Part shown: positions 10,887 to 22,961 of the stretch, in pieces | Layout: the number at the start of each line of letters is the position of its first letter | How positions within the stretch are numbered: position 1 is the stretch's first letter | Source of the DNA: Multifurca ochricompacta | Taxonomy: Eukaryota; Basidiomycota; Agaricomycetes; Russulales; Russulaceae | Direction of reading: 5' to 3' | Assembly: GCA_022496185.1 (NCBI GenBank) | Contig: WTXG01000006.1 | Location: forward strand, 1-64,000 | DNA length: 64,000 bases | Program-made: the position numbers and the translations under genes | Notes under the pieces: generated by a model | Told to the model about the DNA's origin: nothing | The model's database searches: none | Seen by the model: the letters and a program-made list of their open reading frames with translations, nothing else

Positions 10887-11481
10887 ATGGTATGTGTACA
10901 TCTATTAAAAGTGATGGAATCCCTTCGAGAAACAACGCCTTGCTCACAGGCGTCCCTTCATTTTTGCTCTGAGTGCAACAACCTTTTGTACCCCAAGGCA
11001 GAGCAACAGCGTCGCACCATGGTCTACGCATGTCGCATTTGTCCAAGCGTTGACGAGACCGTGGACAACGGCCTAGTTTATAGGAACGATCTCTTGAATG
11101 TCACAAAGTGAGTTTATTTATGAGTTATTCGAGTAGGCCGGGAATTTCAGTCAGAGAGCAAGCTGGTGTGACAACAGATCTCGGTCAGGATCCCACTCTG
11201 GTAAGCGGATTACACTGCCCTTCAATTATATTCACATCTTCCTCACCTTCAGGCGCACACTAACATCACATGCCCAAACTGCGGCCACGAAGAGTGCGCC
11301 CTTACATTTCCTGACAGAGGCAGAATTCTCACCTTGCTCTCATAGCGCGGTGTTTTACCAAGATCAGTCAAAAAGAAAAGAGACGCGAATGATTCTGTTT
11401 TATGTCTGTACAAGGTGTAATCACAACTTCCAAGACAAGTTGGGATCTGAAGGTCAAACCATAGAGGGTAATCAGACATAG
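10887..11481 (+). CDS. RPB9: RNA polymerase II subunit Rpb9
   Basis: Small zinc-ribbon subunit of RNA polymerase II that affects start-site choice, elongation and fidelity. Exon 1 is read as the ATG alone (10887-10889), followed by intron 10890-10949 (gtatgt...cacag). Exon 2 then continues ASLHFCSECNNLLYPK, giving the canonical start MASLHFCSECNN. The first zinc ribbon is CSEC...CRIC; KEQAGVTTDLGQDPTL follows. The second ribbon is CPNCGHEDAVFYQDQSKRKE with FYVCTRCNHNFQD. Cysteine pairs are all present. An alternative is an unspliced start at 10914 (MESLRETTP), which would give a non-conserved N-terminus. Three further short introns. The stop is at 11479. The frame is intact. Confidence 0.9.
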
Positions 11482-12539
11482 TCATAATAGCACGAGGATG
11501 TCATTCGCATTTTACTTATCGTGCGCGCGACAACATTACCTGTATTTTAGGCTTTAAGAATAAAAATGAGGTTACTAATCAAACCATCGTTTCCTCGTCA
11601 AAACACGTTCCCAAGCCTAACATCTCCCATACATCGCTTTTATCTTCGACTCTAGCCACGTCCATATAGCCGGGTAGCTTCCGACCAGTGGACTGTGTGG
11701 CTTTTCGCTGTGAGAGAATACAGACGAAGGTTCTTTGTCGTTAACCTTCCAGCTGAATGTACTCGCACTTTCACCTGTTGGAAACCTGGCCTGCAGCCGC
11801 CACTGACCTCATCAAGTCCTATCCTGAACTGAACGGGGCCACGATATCACTGCTGCTGGTGGATGCATTTTATTTTATGCTCCTACCTTTGATTTTTCGC
11901 GCGCGCTGAAACACTCTTCGAAAGCCGATGACTCGAGCTGGAATTGTATTGTTGAGTTGTTGGCGGGGGACTGCCCAAATGGGTGCTTAGCTGTGCCTGT
12001 CTCAACTCGTTCTTCAGCTTTCGCTATTTTTTAGCCCAGAAACCCCGACAATATAGTGGTACTGCTTATGGGCGCATTTGGCACTGGCACCACTCGGTGC
12101 AGTTCTGGGGCGTAAGTCTCAGCGTTTCCCCAGTTCCTGGGTTATCTATCTAGTCAACTTGGTTGTCATAACTCGCTACCAGTGTGCACATACGGAGACA
12201 ACCTACGTACCTTATATCGCTTGCTTTGTTTCCGGTGGAAAAAGACACCAGGTTACCATTGTGGCAAGCATCTCCTCCACTGCGGAGGGCCTCAGGAGGG
12301 GCTGTGCTTTCCTATTGGGCAGATTGGGCAGTAGTGAAAGGGCTTAACTCCTGATGAAGCTTCGACCTCTGGTGGTGAGTACTTGGACAAACCTGGATCG
12401 GCACCACTGTTGCAGGAAAAGTCGAATGTCATAATCATCTTCAGATGATCTCCTACTATAAAGTCCTGGACATGTTTCTTTTTCGCCTAGCACAACACCG
12501 ACTATTTTGCCTACTCATCACCATTTCAGTGCCAGGGAA
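11482..12539. other. Intergenic, no gene recognised
   Basis: About 1.06 kb between RPB9 and the BTB relic. Open frames here (for example 12078-12347) have no recognisable motif. The last part may include a lost first exon of the BTB gene. Confidence 0.35.
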
Positions 12540-13125
12540 AGCATATATGGCGGCTTCAGTACATCGGGGTTGGAACATGAACACCCTTTCTACTTTGATG
12601 AGTCGCAAGTCGTTTTACAAGTCATGTCTAACGACCCTTCTAATTTACACTTCATGCACTGTGCAGGTGGAACAACAGGCCTACAAAATTCATCGCTATT
12701 TCCTACTTCGGGAATCCGATTTTTTCCGGGATCTCTTCTCTCTCTCCCCCAAGGAGACTCTACAAGTGTGGAGGGTGTAGATGATGAACATCCCATCACG
12801 TTACCCGATATCCCCACGGTAGAATTCAAGGACTTTCTTAAATTCTTTTACTTCGGGTACGAAAATGGTCATACGTCTGACCATGTGTATTAGCAAGTAC
12901 GATGGCTTTAGACCCACCTAACCTATTGGATAGCAATATTGTCCATTCCCACTCGCTTGATCTTCGACAAGGTCCGCGAAAGAGCCATTAAAGAATCACG
13001 ACTCACCTGGAGGAGATTGACCCGTTTGAACTAATTGGCTTGGCCATCAAGTTCGACGTCCAGATGTGGCTTAGGCCGCCATACCACAGGATTGCGACGA
13101 GGAGCAACCTCATAATACACGCAGA
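12540..13125 (+). pseudogene. BTB/POZ domain gene, probably broken
   Basis: Encodes a basidiomycete-type BTB domain: FYFDESQVVLQ, then VEQQAYKIHRYFLLRESDFF after an intron ending gtgcag at 12666. Next come LFSLSP...GDSTSVEGVDDE, ITLPDIPTVEFKDFLKFFYF, FDKVRERAIKE and LEEIDPFELIGLAIKFDVQM. BTB proteins of this sort are protein-interaction modules, often cullin-3 adaptors. Problems: no ATG in frame near the expected start (the frame opens with TTG near 12507); one base seems missing in the CCCCC run near 12750; another near 12990 (aaagaatc). No credible C-terminus follows. It could be a real gene with assembly errors, but loss of the start favours decay. Confidence 0.6.
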
Positions 13126-14036
13126 AGCTCATAAGCTCCCCCTTCTCATGGTTGTCATGCTTATGCTTATGCATTCGGACGAGCAGTACTGGAAGGGCTA
13201 CATTGGAACAATGCCACCCCATTATACGAGGTCTGATTCAATTATTGGCTCGGAAGTCAGAATAATGGAGCAAGCTTCCGGAAACAGTACCAGACAAGAG
13301 GTTTCTAAGACTGCGAGGCATCTTGTTGTTTTAACTACTGTGAAAACCCGTGTCGTACCTAGCGAGCATGTAATCGTGGAAAGAAAGAGGCCCGACTTGA
13401 ACTTGACACCACAGTCTTAGCACGTTGGCGTTGGGAACAGATCACAGGTGGGCGCAAGTTGCTTGTTTGTGACTAAAGGCCAACTTAACAGTTCACGCAT
13501 GTCCAAGGGATAGCTTTGACGAGGCGAGGCGCACAATGCGATTGACACTCCGCTCCGACGTTGTGGTGGAGGTGGACAACGTATTCTAACCAAACCATCA
13601 TGCCCCTTTCAACCCCGTGGTAGTCGCCGTTGTGAGACTTCTTGGATCCCCGATCGGATTCGCTGCTTCGGTGTTGGAGACTTTTGTCTATCACCAGGAG
13701 TCCTTAGTGAGGGGCTTACGCAGCGACATCGTATAGTCAAAGAAAAAAACCCCCCAATATTCTGTGTGTGAGTGGAACCCTCATACTGTTAGCTCTCGCG
13801 GACTGATGTGCTACTGTAGACACAACAATTATTGACATCTCTTCATCTACACCTAAAATCCCTTGGAAGATCGGCTTGTTTTACCTCGGGGCCAATGCTC
13901 TCAGTTGATTGGCGCTTGTAAACGTCATGGGACACGAGGCAGCAACATGTCTTATTTACAACCTCGTTTAACTCTGGTTTGAGCTTGCTTTTTACCGCAA
14001 CAAGCTCTTCTCGCAAGCACAAGTGCTTCCGCGCGA
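13126..14036. other. Intergenic, no gene recognised
   Basis: About 0.9 kb between two BTB copies. Short frames are present but none shows BTB or other domain features. It may be degraded C-terminal sequence of the upstream copy and promoter of the next. Confidence 0.35.
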
Positions 14037-15100
14037 TGATGGCTGCCGCTCCACCTCAAGATTTGACTGGGGTAAGGACTATTATCATTCGTGCGCAAGG
14101 TTGGGACCAATAGTTGCCCTTAGCCTAAGGACGCTAGTGCTCGCAAGGGTGAACCCTCTGCCCCAGCACAAGCTACGACCCGACATGACGAATTTTACTT
14201 TACAGACGAAATGACGGTGTTCCAGGTCCGTGGGCACTAGCTCTCAATACTCGCCTGTCCCTCACTCATTGCCTTGGGGGGGAACGCGATTTTCATGCCT
14301 GTCTGTAGGTTGAGAATCGCCTCTTCCGCGTTCACCGGCACTTCCTAGCCGAGAACTCTCTGGCCTTCAGTTCCATGTTCTCGCTCCCACGTGCTCCGAC
14401 GGATGGCTCTGCGGTCGAGGGTACATCTGACTCTAACCCGATCCACCTGTCCGGGGTGACGGAGCTTGAGTTTGAGACATTGCTCCGGTACTTTTACCAA
14501 AGGTGCGTGCCGTCCGTCACTGCGCCACTGGGTACGGCTAACGCGCTCCCCCGCCCCCCGCGTCATGGGGTCCGACGATAGCATGCACGATGGCTTCTTT
14601 CTGCCACAGTCTAGCTGGATCGCATTATTGTCTATCGCACACCATTAGACTTTTTGAACGTGCGCGAGAGGGCGATCCGCGAGATCTACGGGCAGGTGGC
14701 ACAGCCGCAGGATCACTTGTTGCTCCTCTCCGTTGCGGAGAAGTACGACCTACCGCCAAAGCACCTGCTCTCATCGCTCGTCGTGCTCGTGACGCGGCCG
14801 CAGCCGCTGACCGAGGGCGAGGTCGCGCGCTTCTCTGCGCTTACCGTATCCAGACTCGCGCACGCACGGGAGGACTTTGTACGCAGGACCGTGAACCCGC
14901 CGCCCCTGCAGCCTGGATGGCTGGCCACGGTCCCTAACGGGCCCTCGTGGAAAGACGACGTGGCGAAGGACGTCGTGTGCAAGATCTGGGAAATCCAAAA
15001 TGACGGTTCGTATCGAAATGACTCACGCGTGAAGGACATGACTCTGATTTGCTTGTGTGCAGAATCACCACGAACGACTCGCAGGGTATTTTCGTTTTGA
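14037..15100 (+). CDS. BTB/POZ domain protein
   Basis: Starts MAAAPPQDLTG at 14037. After an intron it continues with the family pattern RHDEFYFTDEMTVFQ and VENRLFRVHRHFLAENSLAF. SNPIHLSGVTELEFETLLRY and FYQ follow. After another intron come LDFLNVRERAIREIYGQV and VAEKYDLPPKHLLSSLVVLV, the end of the BTB fold, then a helical C-terminal region. It is the best-preserved of three related copies and is GC-richer than the others. It is likely a substrate adaptor or scaffold; the target is unknown. The phase of the first intron fits only if the GGGG at 14077 should be GGGGG. The 3' end is uncertain: the exon may end with an intron near 15006, and the stop at 15098 is a guess. Confidence 0.65.
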
Positions 15101-15571
15101 GTCGCTTCTCGTTCAGGTCATCACATCATGTCTTGACGGATCGACCTTGTCCGTGTGTGTAATCTGGGTACATACCACCACAGTTATCGTTGTTATGTAC
15201 CAGTCTGTTTCCATGATGTCCTACTTGATCATCGTGACATCGTGATTAACAGGCGAGATATTTCTGTTTCTCGCAAGTCTTGTCCGTCAGTTGTGAAACA
15301 ACCTATTTCAAGGGTGTCTTTCAACTGCCGAACGGTCGACAACACTACATGCCAAAAATGAACACAAACGGACGGTAGAGGCAGCTTCGAAAAACGTGAA
15401 TCAAAGGATGTGCATTCTCAGTTGTCCGCATATGTATGGTACAAATACAGGGTTTATCTCCAACAAAACCAATGCGCGCTGATCACGAGGCTTTGCCTGT
15501 GTAAAAACCGATGAGAATAACATTGATTGAGGTCTTTGTTGATGAAATGTGGTAATGAAGTTTGTAATAAG
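15101..15571. other. Intergenic, no gene recognised
   Basis: Convergent gap between the BTB gene and the HABP4-domain gene. Nothing coding was recognised; it should contain both 3' ends. Confidence 0.4.
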
Positions 15572-16171
15572 TTACTGCTTGGCGGGCGCAAAGTCAGATC
15601 ACAAGGTGTGACTGTTGGGCGCAGAGCTGGAGGGCTTCTAACTTACGTGGATGCTGGCTGGAATGACATTGTCCTTTGGGGGAGAAGCAGAGACGGCGAC
15701 GGAGGAACGAGCAATAGCCGCGAGGTCGATATCTATGGGCGGTGTCAACACGGGGTGGATCAAGAGCTGCGAGCTACGTAAAGCAACAAGGGCGTACCGC
15801 CATTGAGGGCATTCTTGCGAACTTTAATGGCGTTCTCACGATCCTCATCCGTAACGCTGCTCGTTCGATGCACAGCGGTAGGCTTCTTCGGTCTGGTTTT
15901 GGAGACTGAGGGAAGAGAGTGCCACAACATCAGCCGAGAGACGATAGTATGTAAACGCGTGTGCCTTACCTCCAGTCTCTTTAGCTTGGTCTTCAAACTC
16001 TGCATCTCCATCGACAGGTGCGTCATTCTCAAAGTAAATCTCAGATCCGAGGGAACCCCAGTTGTGAGCACCAGCACCGCCCTTGGGAACGGAGTTATCC
16101 ATCCCATTACGGGCCTCCGAGCGGTCCTTGATGAGGGCACGAAGAGAATGGGAACGTTCTGTGCGAGTCAT
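15572..16171 (-). CDS. HABP4/PAI-RBP1-domain (Stm1-like) small protein
   Basis: Starts MTRTERSHSLRALIKDRSEA at 16171 and carries the hallmark GGAGAHNWGSLGSE of the hyaluronan/mRNA-binding domain found in Stm1/SERBP1-type proteins, which bind ribosomes or RNA. Exon 2 gives RPKKPTAVHRTSSVTDEDRE and a helical ENAIKVRKNALNG. Exon 3 gives IDLAAIARSSVAVSASPPK. Charged, low-complexity and soluble. Introns about 60 nt. The end is either read-through (His-Val-Ser-stop at 15638) or splicing of a gtaagt intron to an acceptor just before TAA at 15572; both give nearly the same protein. It shares a 601-bp divergent promoter with CPR6. Domain call good; molecular role inferred from the family. Confidence 0.75.
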
Positions 16172-16772
16172 GACTGCGAAGATGGGAATAGATGTAGATG
16201 GAGCAGTCGTTGACGAGACAGGATGGGGGGAGGAGGGCGGGGGGAAGAAAAGGGTTAAATAGCATACGAGAGTCAACCACCCTCACCCCTCGGTGACTCC
16301 CTCGCGTGATCATATTAACTTTTGTTACCCCGTTACCCCATTCTGGATCTGGATCTTTCCATCTCTCACACTCACTCACTCAACTCAACTCAATCAATCA
16401 AACAATCTTCTTTTTAACGCCCCGCTATACATGAGAGAAGATCCCCTTGTTATTGTATGTACTCTGTACTCTGTACTCTGTGTTCTGCACTCTGCAGAGT
16501 AAAATAACAGGTTAAGTGAGTGCGGGGAAACGTGGGAAACGATCGAATCAAGTGATCTATATTTCATAAAATGACACAATGACACACAACGTATATAACA
16601 AACAATAAATAAACACGGACATACATGTACAAACGCTTCACAGAACCTTCCAGATGATTACGTAATTCACTTCTGACCCTGTCGCTTAACGTCGCGCAAC
16701 GTCGACAGACAGATTCGACTCGACTCGACTCTCAAAAATCAGAATTGTACCGAGCCTACTTGAAAAAGTGAA
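16172..16772. promoter_or_regulatory. Divergent promoter region HABP4-domain gene / CPR6
   Basis: A 601-bp gap. It contains short simple repeats (actctgtactctgtactctgtgttctgcactctgcagag near 16461; cgactcgactcgact near 16716) and AT-rich stretches. No gene was seen. Confidence 0.4.
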
Positions 16773-18273
16773 ATGAGCGAATCGACGACAACAACATCAG
16801 ACCGTCCCATCACTTATTTTGATATCTCAATCGCTGGTCAACCAGCAGGTAGAATAATCTTTCAGCTTTACAACGATCTCGTGCCTAAAACTGTCGAGAA
16901 TTTCCGTGCGTGTTCTCTTTATCTTACGCGTATCCGTTCCTTTATCATCTCATATCTATATACAGGCGCACTCTGCACAGGTGAGAAGGGTATCGGAAAG
17001 TCTGGAAAACAGCTATGGTATAAAGGAAGTGGCCTCCATCGTGTTATCAAGAAGTGCGTGCGTCTTGCATCATGAACCCTTAGCTAACCCTAATGCATCC
17101 ACAGATTCATGATTCAGGGTGGTGACTTCACCGCTGGCAATGGTCAGTTTACTCTCATCCAAATCATGGACCCCTGATTGATATCCCGGACATAGGAACT
17201 GGCGGCGAATCGATCTATGGCGAGAAATTCGAGGATGAAGCCTTCCCTGTCAAACACACGCGGCCCTTCCTCCTCTCCATGGTATTCTATAGCTCATCCC
17301 ATCTTATTATCTCATTTCTGTAATGGACTTGTACAGGCTAACGCAGGTGCAAACACCAACGGCTCGCAATTCTTCATCACATGTACTCCTACACCTCATC
17401 TCGACGGGAAGCATGTGTCTACGGTGAGGTTATCCGCGGCAAGTCCTTAGGTATCGCCTTTCTCCTTTCTTCCCTTCCCTTTCCTTCCTCACGCAGCTTA
17501 CCATTCCCTATCCACTTTCCACAGTCCGCCGAATCGAGAACCACCCGACATCCGACGGCGATGTTCCCACTAGTCCCATTGTAATCACCGACTCGGGCGA
17601 ACTTTCTCCCTCCGACCCCTCCCTTTCAGAGCCAGCCTTCACTTCCGAAGGTGATCCGTACGAAGACTACCCCGAGGACGACGAACGCGACACGCAGAAC
17701 CCAGCCGCGGCGCTCGAGGCCGCCCGCGTGCTCCGGGAGCTTGGCACAGCTCGCTGGAAGGAAGGCGCGGCTGCAGAGGCGCTTGCCAAGTGGCAGAAGG
17801 CACTGCGCTACCTTGACATACACCCCGTCTCATCGAACGACTTGCCGCCGGAGCTCGCGGATGAGTTTGCAGCTCACCGCACGCCATTGTTACTCAACTC
17901 AGCCCTCGCAGCGTTCAAGGCACCTGGGGGTACCGCTGGCGCGCGCATCGCGCTCGAAGCGACTAATACTACCCTGGGACTACCGAAACTTAGTGACTCC
18001 GATCGCGGTACGCATCTACTCGATTATCACTTAGGACATATGTAAGGTACTTACCATGGCCTCCACGCCACGCCGGTAGCAAAGGCACTGTACCGGCAGG
18101 GTCTCGCTCGAGTCACGCTCAAGGAAGACGAAGAGGCAGAGAAGGTGTTTCTCGAGGCACTTTCAATAGCGAAGGACGACAAGGCCATTTCTACCGAGCT
18201 CGATCGTCTCCGGCAGCGCAAAAAAGCATATCGGGATAAGGAGAAGGCGATCTACAAGAAGTTTTTCGGCTAG
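16773..18273 (+). CDS. CPR6: Cyclophilin-40 (peptidyl-prolyl isomerase with TPR domain)
   Basis: Cytosolic Hsp90 co-chaperone and peptidyl-prolyl isomerase. The cyclophilin domain reads [87 protein letters not shown] and [14 protein letters not shown]. Catalytic Arg (HRVI), Phe-Met-Gln (FMIQGGDF) and the QFFIT pocket are present. A linker rich in Asp/Ser follows. The TPR region (about 17705-18270) includes [20 protein letters not shown] and [20 protein letters not shown]; it ends [12 protein letters not shown], stop at 18271. Seven or so short introns; the frame is intact. The Cyp40 architecture and length fit the family. The end KKFFG is close to the usual Cyp40 C-terminus. Confidence 0.95.
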
Positions 18274-18571
18274 ATGGTCTAGTTTTATTTTTTTTTCAGA
18301 ACTGCAGGGGATGTGTCGGCATTGGGACGCAAGTCTCGCGCACGCGCAGAGAAGTCAACTCATTTGTTCATTCAGTTCAATTATCAAACACTTGTCAAGT
18401 AACGGAACGGAAGAGATAGTCTGCCTTCTCACGGTCCCTCCATAAAGAGTAACAGGAACCTCTTTTTGCCCAATGGTGAGACAGGTGGAAGTGAAACATT
18501 GTCTGAGTTATCTCGAAACAAAATTGGCGTGAAAATGGATGCTGTCATACGTGATCAGTAAACTCGCCCCT

Positions 18572-21500
18572 TCAGGTTGAAAAAAAAACGGCGTGCGTGC
18601 CTAGTAGCTCTGTGCGGGACGGGGACCTAGAAGGCTGGGTATCCTCTGGAGATAAGGGGTCCTTTTCCTTCAACGTGAGAAGGTGTAAAAATGCAGTCAC
18701 ACAGATCCAGGCCTGTTGACAAAGCCCCATTGAACTCTCATCGATATCTCGGAACTAAAGGGCCAGACTCACATTGACCGATGTTGGAGGGAATAGTGAC
18801 AACATCTAAGACGGGAAAGGAAAGAAAAAATCACAAACGGAAACGGACGTGGGTGTGAGCACCGCCATCTGGGGGAATAGAACGTGCGCACCTCGAACGC
18901 CACATCCCGACTGGTGACCTCGGCACATCGCTGGTGCAGCGATAGTGGTACAACGGGTTCAGGTAACGAATCGAGGAACGCGAGCAGGACCGCTGCCACG
19001 GTGCGCGCGTAGTTGGCGTCAACTGTTTGCGGTGCCATTGGCGCTGAGCATGGAGGAAGCTCTGCACCCGTGTCCAAGCACTGGTAAATGATCAGCTCCC
19101 TCTCGCGTGTATGGGTAGTAGCCACAGCTGACCTCGCGTATCTGTGACGCTAGATTACTGTCTCCTGGAGCGATGAACAGATCGTGCTGGATGGGATTAC
19201 GATAGTGCCAAGAATCGTGCTATGTGGAGGTTAAGGACGTACGACGGTCTCAACATCGTGACTCATTAGCCAGCCCATCAATGTCATGAATTCTCGCGAT
19301 GAATTGCGCGCTTGTGTCTCTGGGAGGAGTTCTTCCGTTCCTTTCAGCTCGCGTATAGGGCCCGGAAGACGAGCCAGTACAGACAGACTCGTCCCAAAGC
19401 ATGATGGTTCTGAGATCCTTATTGTGATTTCAATCTCACAAGCAAGATCAGAGCAGTCATACCGTATTCTCCATTAAGCGAAATGAAAAGGTCCTGTCCC
19501 AATGTCGTGTGTATGATGAGCAGAGTGAACAGCGTCTGTATCCTCATATTTAAAGGAGCCGCTGTAGTGCGGGAGACGAATATGGTGAGTTGGAGTGTCT
19601 TTTCCTCTCCAGGAAGAAGAAAGCCCTGAAAGTTCGTGACTTAGAGGATACGGCGGCGTCGAACATGCTGCTCCTACAGTCATGGGCTCAATATTAAGCC
19701 AACGGGGATCTATGGTAGGCAGTTGAATGTATTCACGCTCCTACATAACACGTTCGACTTGCGACGTACGAATCGGGGAGCTGAGATCACGCGGGAAGAA
19801 GCGAAATGCCGCTGGAACCTAAATCTCGTTGAGCTATGCATCAAAAACTGTGAGATAACCCGTACGTTTCCCACATTCTGTACGTTCAAGCTCTGCGAGG
19901 TGAAAGTGGAGTAGCTTGCACTAGATGGGTCACCTGAGCTCGAGATAGACGCTATTAGACGTACAAAACTTTCCCGAAATCTATCGTCGACTTATCCAGT
20001 TTGAGAAGGGGGGTGCTGGATGGATCCTCAGGATCGAAATTTGCTACGGACTTGTACAGTTCATTCGTGGCCAAGTCCAGGGCCATCGAGTCAATGCATG
20101 GAATCTACGAAATTTATGAATGGCCCATGAGCAGTACAACATCCTAGGCTATTCACATTCACTGAAAACTCAGCCGAGATTGGTCTGTGGTCGCTCATGG
20201 TGATGGATGTATGGGCTTCGTAAGACCTCTGTTTGACTGTGACGAAAGGGGAAGACATGTGTAGGATACGGTCCGTCCAGGCTGGCTTGCGTCTGAGGCT
20301 CGGTAAAAATGACGAAATATTGTAAGGAAGCCAAACATACGTACTTAGTGTCATATCCCAAGGTATCTGTTTGCTCAGCCACGTTGAATCTGTACGTCCT
20401 ATTGCGATGATTAGCAGGTACAACTTCGCTCTAAACAAACATCTGACGGGAGAAAACTTATGGGGTATTCTTCGAACCCTGAGAATGCTTTGGAATAATG
20501 GATAAATCCTTTCAGCTGCACCGGGAGTAGCCTATTAGAAACACCTATCCGACAGGACAGGAAGGCGCACTTGGTCAAACTGGAGCAGGGTGGGAATTCC
20601 TTGAAAAACTGGGTCGAGACATAGTAAATGTCGAATGTCTGTGTCAGGTAAATTAAGCCTATAATTTAAGTCTGCCGGGGGACGACACGTTAACTCCTAA
20701 TAGCTCAAGGGGATGTTTAGAAACAGCATACCTCCCTGTGGTATGACCGTTAGGCAATGCAGCAAGATCACTGATGTTTTGAATGACCTACCAGCCAAAA
20801 TAATACATCGGACGCATATATATTCACCATTTGCGGCCCAGTTCCCATATCTTCGGCGTGAGGAGCCCACGAATATTCCACGCAGGGCCCAAATTCAAGC
20901 CGCCGTGATATGTCATGAAAGTCGGCGTTCCGCCGCTCAAATTGGTCATCAAAGGCAGCCAAGTGGGAATTGACGAAGGTGAGTGTGATTGGCATCGGCG
21001 ACGGTGCATCAGAAGTGCGGTCTGGTCGGTAGTTAAGTCGAACGGCTACTGCTCCTTTGTTTCCCTGGATATTTGTGAACGAACTTCGATAGGAGCATGA
21101 TCGACGTCCTGATGCTAACCATAAGTCCCTGAGATGGATTTGAGATATGCACAGCCCAAGGAAACCAAGGGAAAGCCACGCTTACCATGATCCCCGCTGC
21201 CACAGAACTCTCCCTGACTCCGCTAAAGCGACTTCGCAAGTCCTTTTTCACAAGAACGATTAGGAGGATACCTACGAGCTGTTTGGACGCAAGCTACAGG
21301 GGCAACAGTTAGCCTCGATAGCCAGCTCGTAAACCCCCGGAGGGTGGGCCACCTTCTCATAATACCCAGCCCTCTCCCCCAAAGCAGCCAAGATGGCAGC
21401 TATCCAAGCATCTTCTCTTACGGGCTTTGCAGAATAAAAGAGTGCTTCAGTTGATAGGTCAACTTCTTGGAAAGCCATGACGAGTAGGTCTGGCTCGAGA

Positions 21501-22819
21501 ACCGTAGCTTGGGACGTGGAATGCCCGGTGTCTTGTTGTCCAGTTTCTATAGTGGCACCGAATAGGTCAACAAGCGAGATCATTGAAAAGGGCCCATGTC
21601 ACCTGTCACGTAAGGTGGTGTGCTTGTATCACCCAGTGAGAGGAGGAATGACTCCCCGGGCAGGGAGGGTATGAGATGATTTCGCTCGTTCTCTTGTACG
21701 GTTGAGTACGAGACCCCCCCGCCCAACCATGCCGACAGATCTTGAGAGGGCAACTTCCCGTTTACATTGAATGTTCCCGTACGGATTCTGTAATACTACA
21801 TCAACCTTACGCGGACGGAGTGTGAAGTGTCAGTATACCTGAGTTGTTGTTGCTTTGAGCTCTTGCGAACGGTTGATCGGCTTTTGGAGGATAACCAGTC
21901 ATCGCGCATCAAGACGTAGTCTACGGTATCATCCTCGGGCATTCCCGCGCAACCAAGAGGGAGACGAGTGTACACAGGTCGGCATATGTGTCGTAAATCG
22001 CCAGGATGTCTGACTGAAATCATGATGGCATTAGTATAATTCACAACCTATGACGAGGGCGATGCACCGGACAACCATGAAGCCGGGTGAAAGGAATATG
22101 GTTTCAGCCACTTGTGAGACTCCAAATCGGCCGAGTTTTTCACTAAACAATAGACAAGTTCAGAAAAGTTGGAGTATGGTAGGGTTGGACCTCATACACG
22201 CCAAGTCGCGCAACCTCCGACAGGCTAATGCCACCGAAGACAAGCGTTCCATATCAAAAGTGGTCATGGCAAAGGTATTTTTGCCTTCTGATAATTTAAT
22301 ATAAAACCTAGTTTCTGGATATATCATGAAGCGGATATACTACTTGGGCAGAAGCTACGGACCAGGGACTGATGTGGATGGTTTGAATAACGGAGGAACG
22401 TCCAGTGGGACATATAGTGGTTCAGCGAGCTGAGATATCTCAAGAGAAAAGTTTCCATGGATAGGAAATGTGTGTTCAAGAGCGAGACGGGAGCCGTGAT
22501 GAATGGCCATAGATGTTGCGCTGTCGACTATGTAAATGAAAACACTTCCGAGAGGTATCAATATATGATAAAGCAAAAAGGTTTAGAACGTTGACCTGCC
22601 AGATTCCCCCACTGCCTGGTCTACATGCCCGACGATGGCCAGGACAATAGGCGACCTCCCAGAGGGCGACTCCAAACTTGTATCATCGGCAAGATTCGAT
22701 GGGGATGTCTTAAAGATACCTCCCCTGTCAGGTAGCGGCAAATAAGAACCCTCAAGTATGATGAGAAGGTTCTCAGATGGTCGCAATAATGATCGCACAC
22801 CGCGTTCCCAATGTGCCAT
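18572..22819 (-). CDS. OCRL/INPP5B-like inositol polyphosphate 5-phosphatase with ASH-RhoGAP tail
   Basis: Removes the 5-phosphate from phosphoinositides such as PI(4,5)P2 on endomembranes. Start at 22819 (MAHWERGVRSLLRPSENLLI). The middle contains IRTGTFNVNGKLPSQDLSAW, EPDLLVMAFQEVDLSTEALF, FSGVRESSVAAGIM, TFVNSHLAAFDDQFERRNAD and RRKPAWTDRIL, ending with SITMSDHRPISAEFSV. These are the IPPc catalytic motifs, with the SDHRP catalytic His. An ASH domain follows (LDKSTIDFGKV, GQDLFISLNGEYG). A RhoGAP-like domain comes last (DLFIAPGDSNLASQIRE, CLDTGAELPPC, LLAFLDSLPEPVVPLSLHQR). This order matches OCRL. More than 15 introns; exon limits are approximate and the last exon (stop 18572) may not be final. 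The RhoGAP part is probably a binding fold, not active, as in OCRL (family knowledge). Confidence 0.85.
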
Positions 22820-22961
22820 TGGATCCCGCCTATGCCTAGCTAAAGTAGAGAGTACAATTCCAAGTATACTTGGAATTAGGCAATGAAGAATGAAAGTCTT
22901 GCGTCATGTGACTCAGCGCTTCAATCACAAAATGGCCTTTGTAACGTACGCTCACACTCAC

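Noticed and set aside
14345..14584. Minus frame overlapping the BTB exon
   Set aside because: Complement of the conserved plus-strand BTB coding exon.
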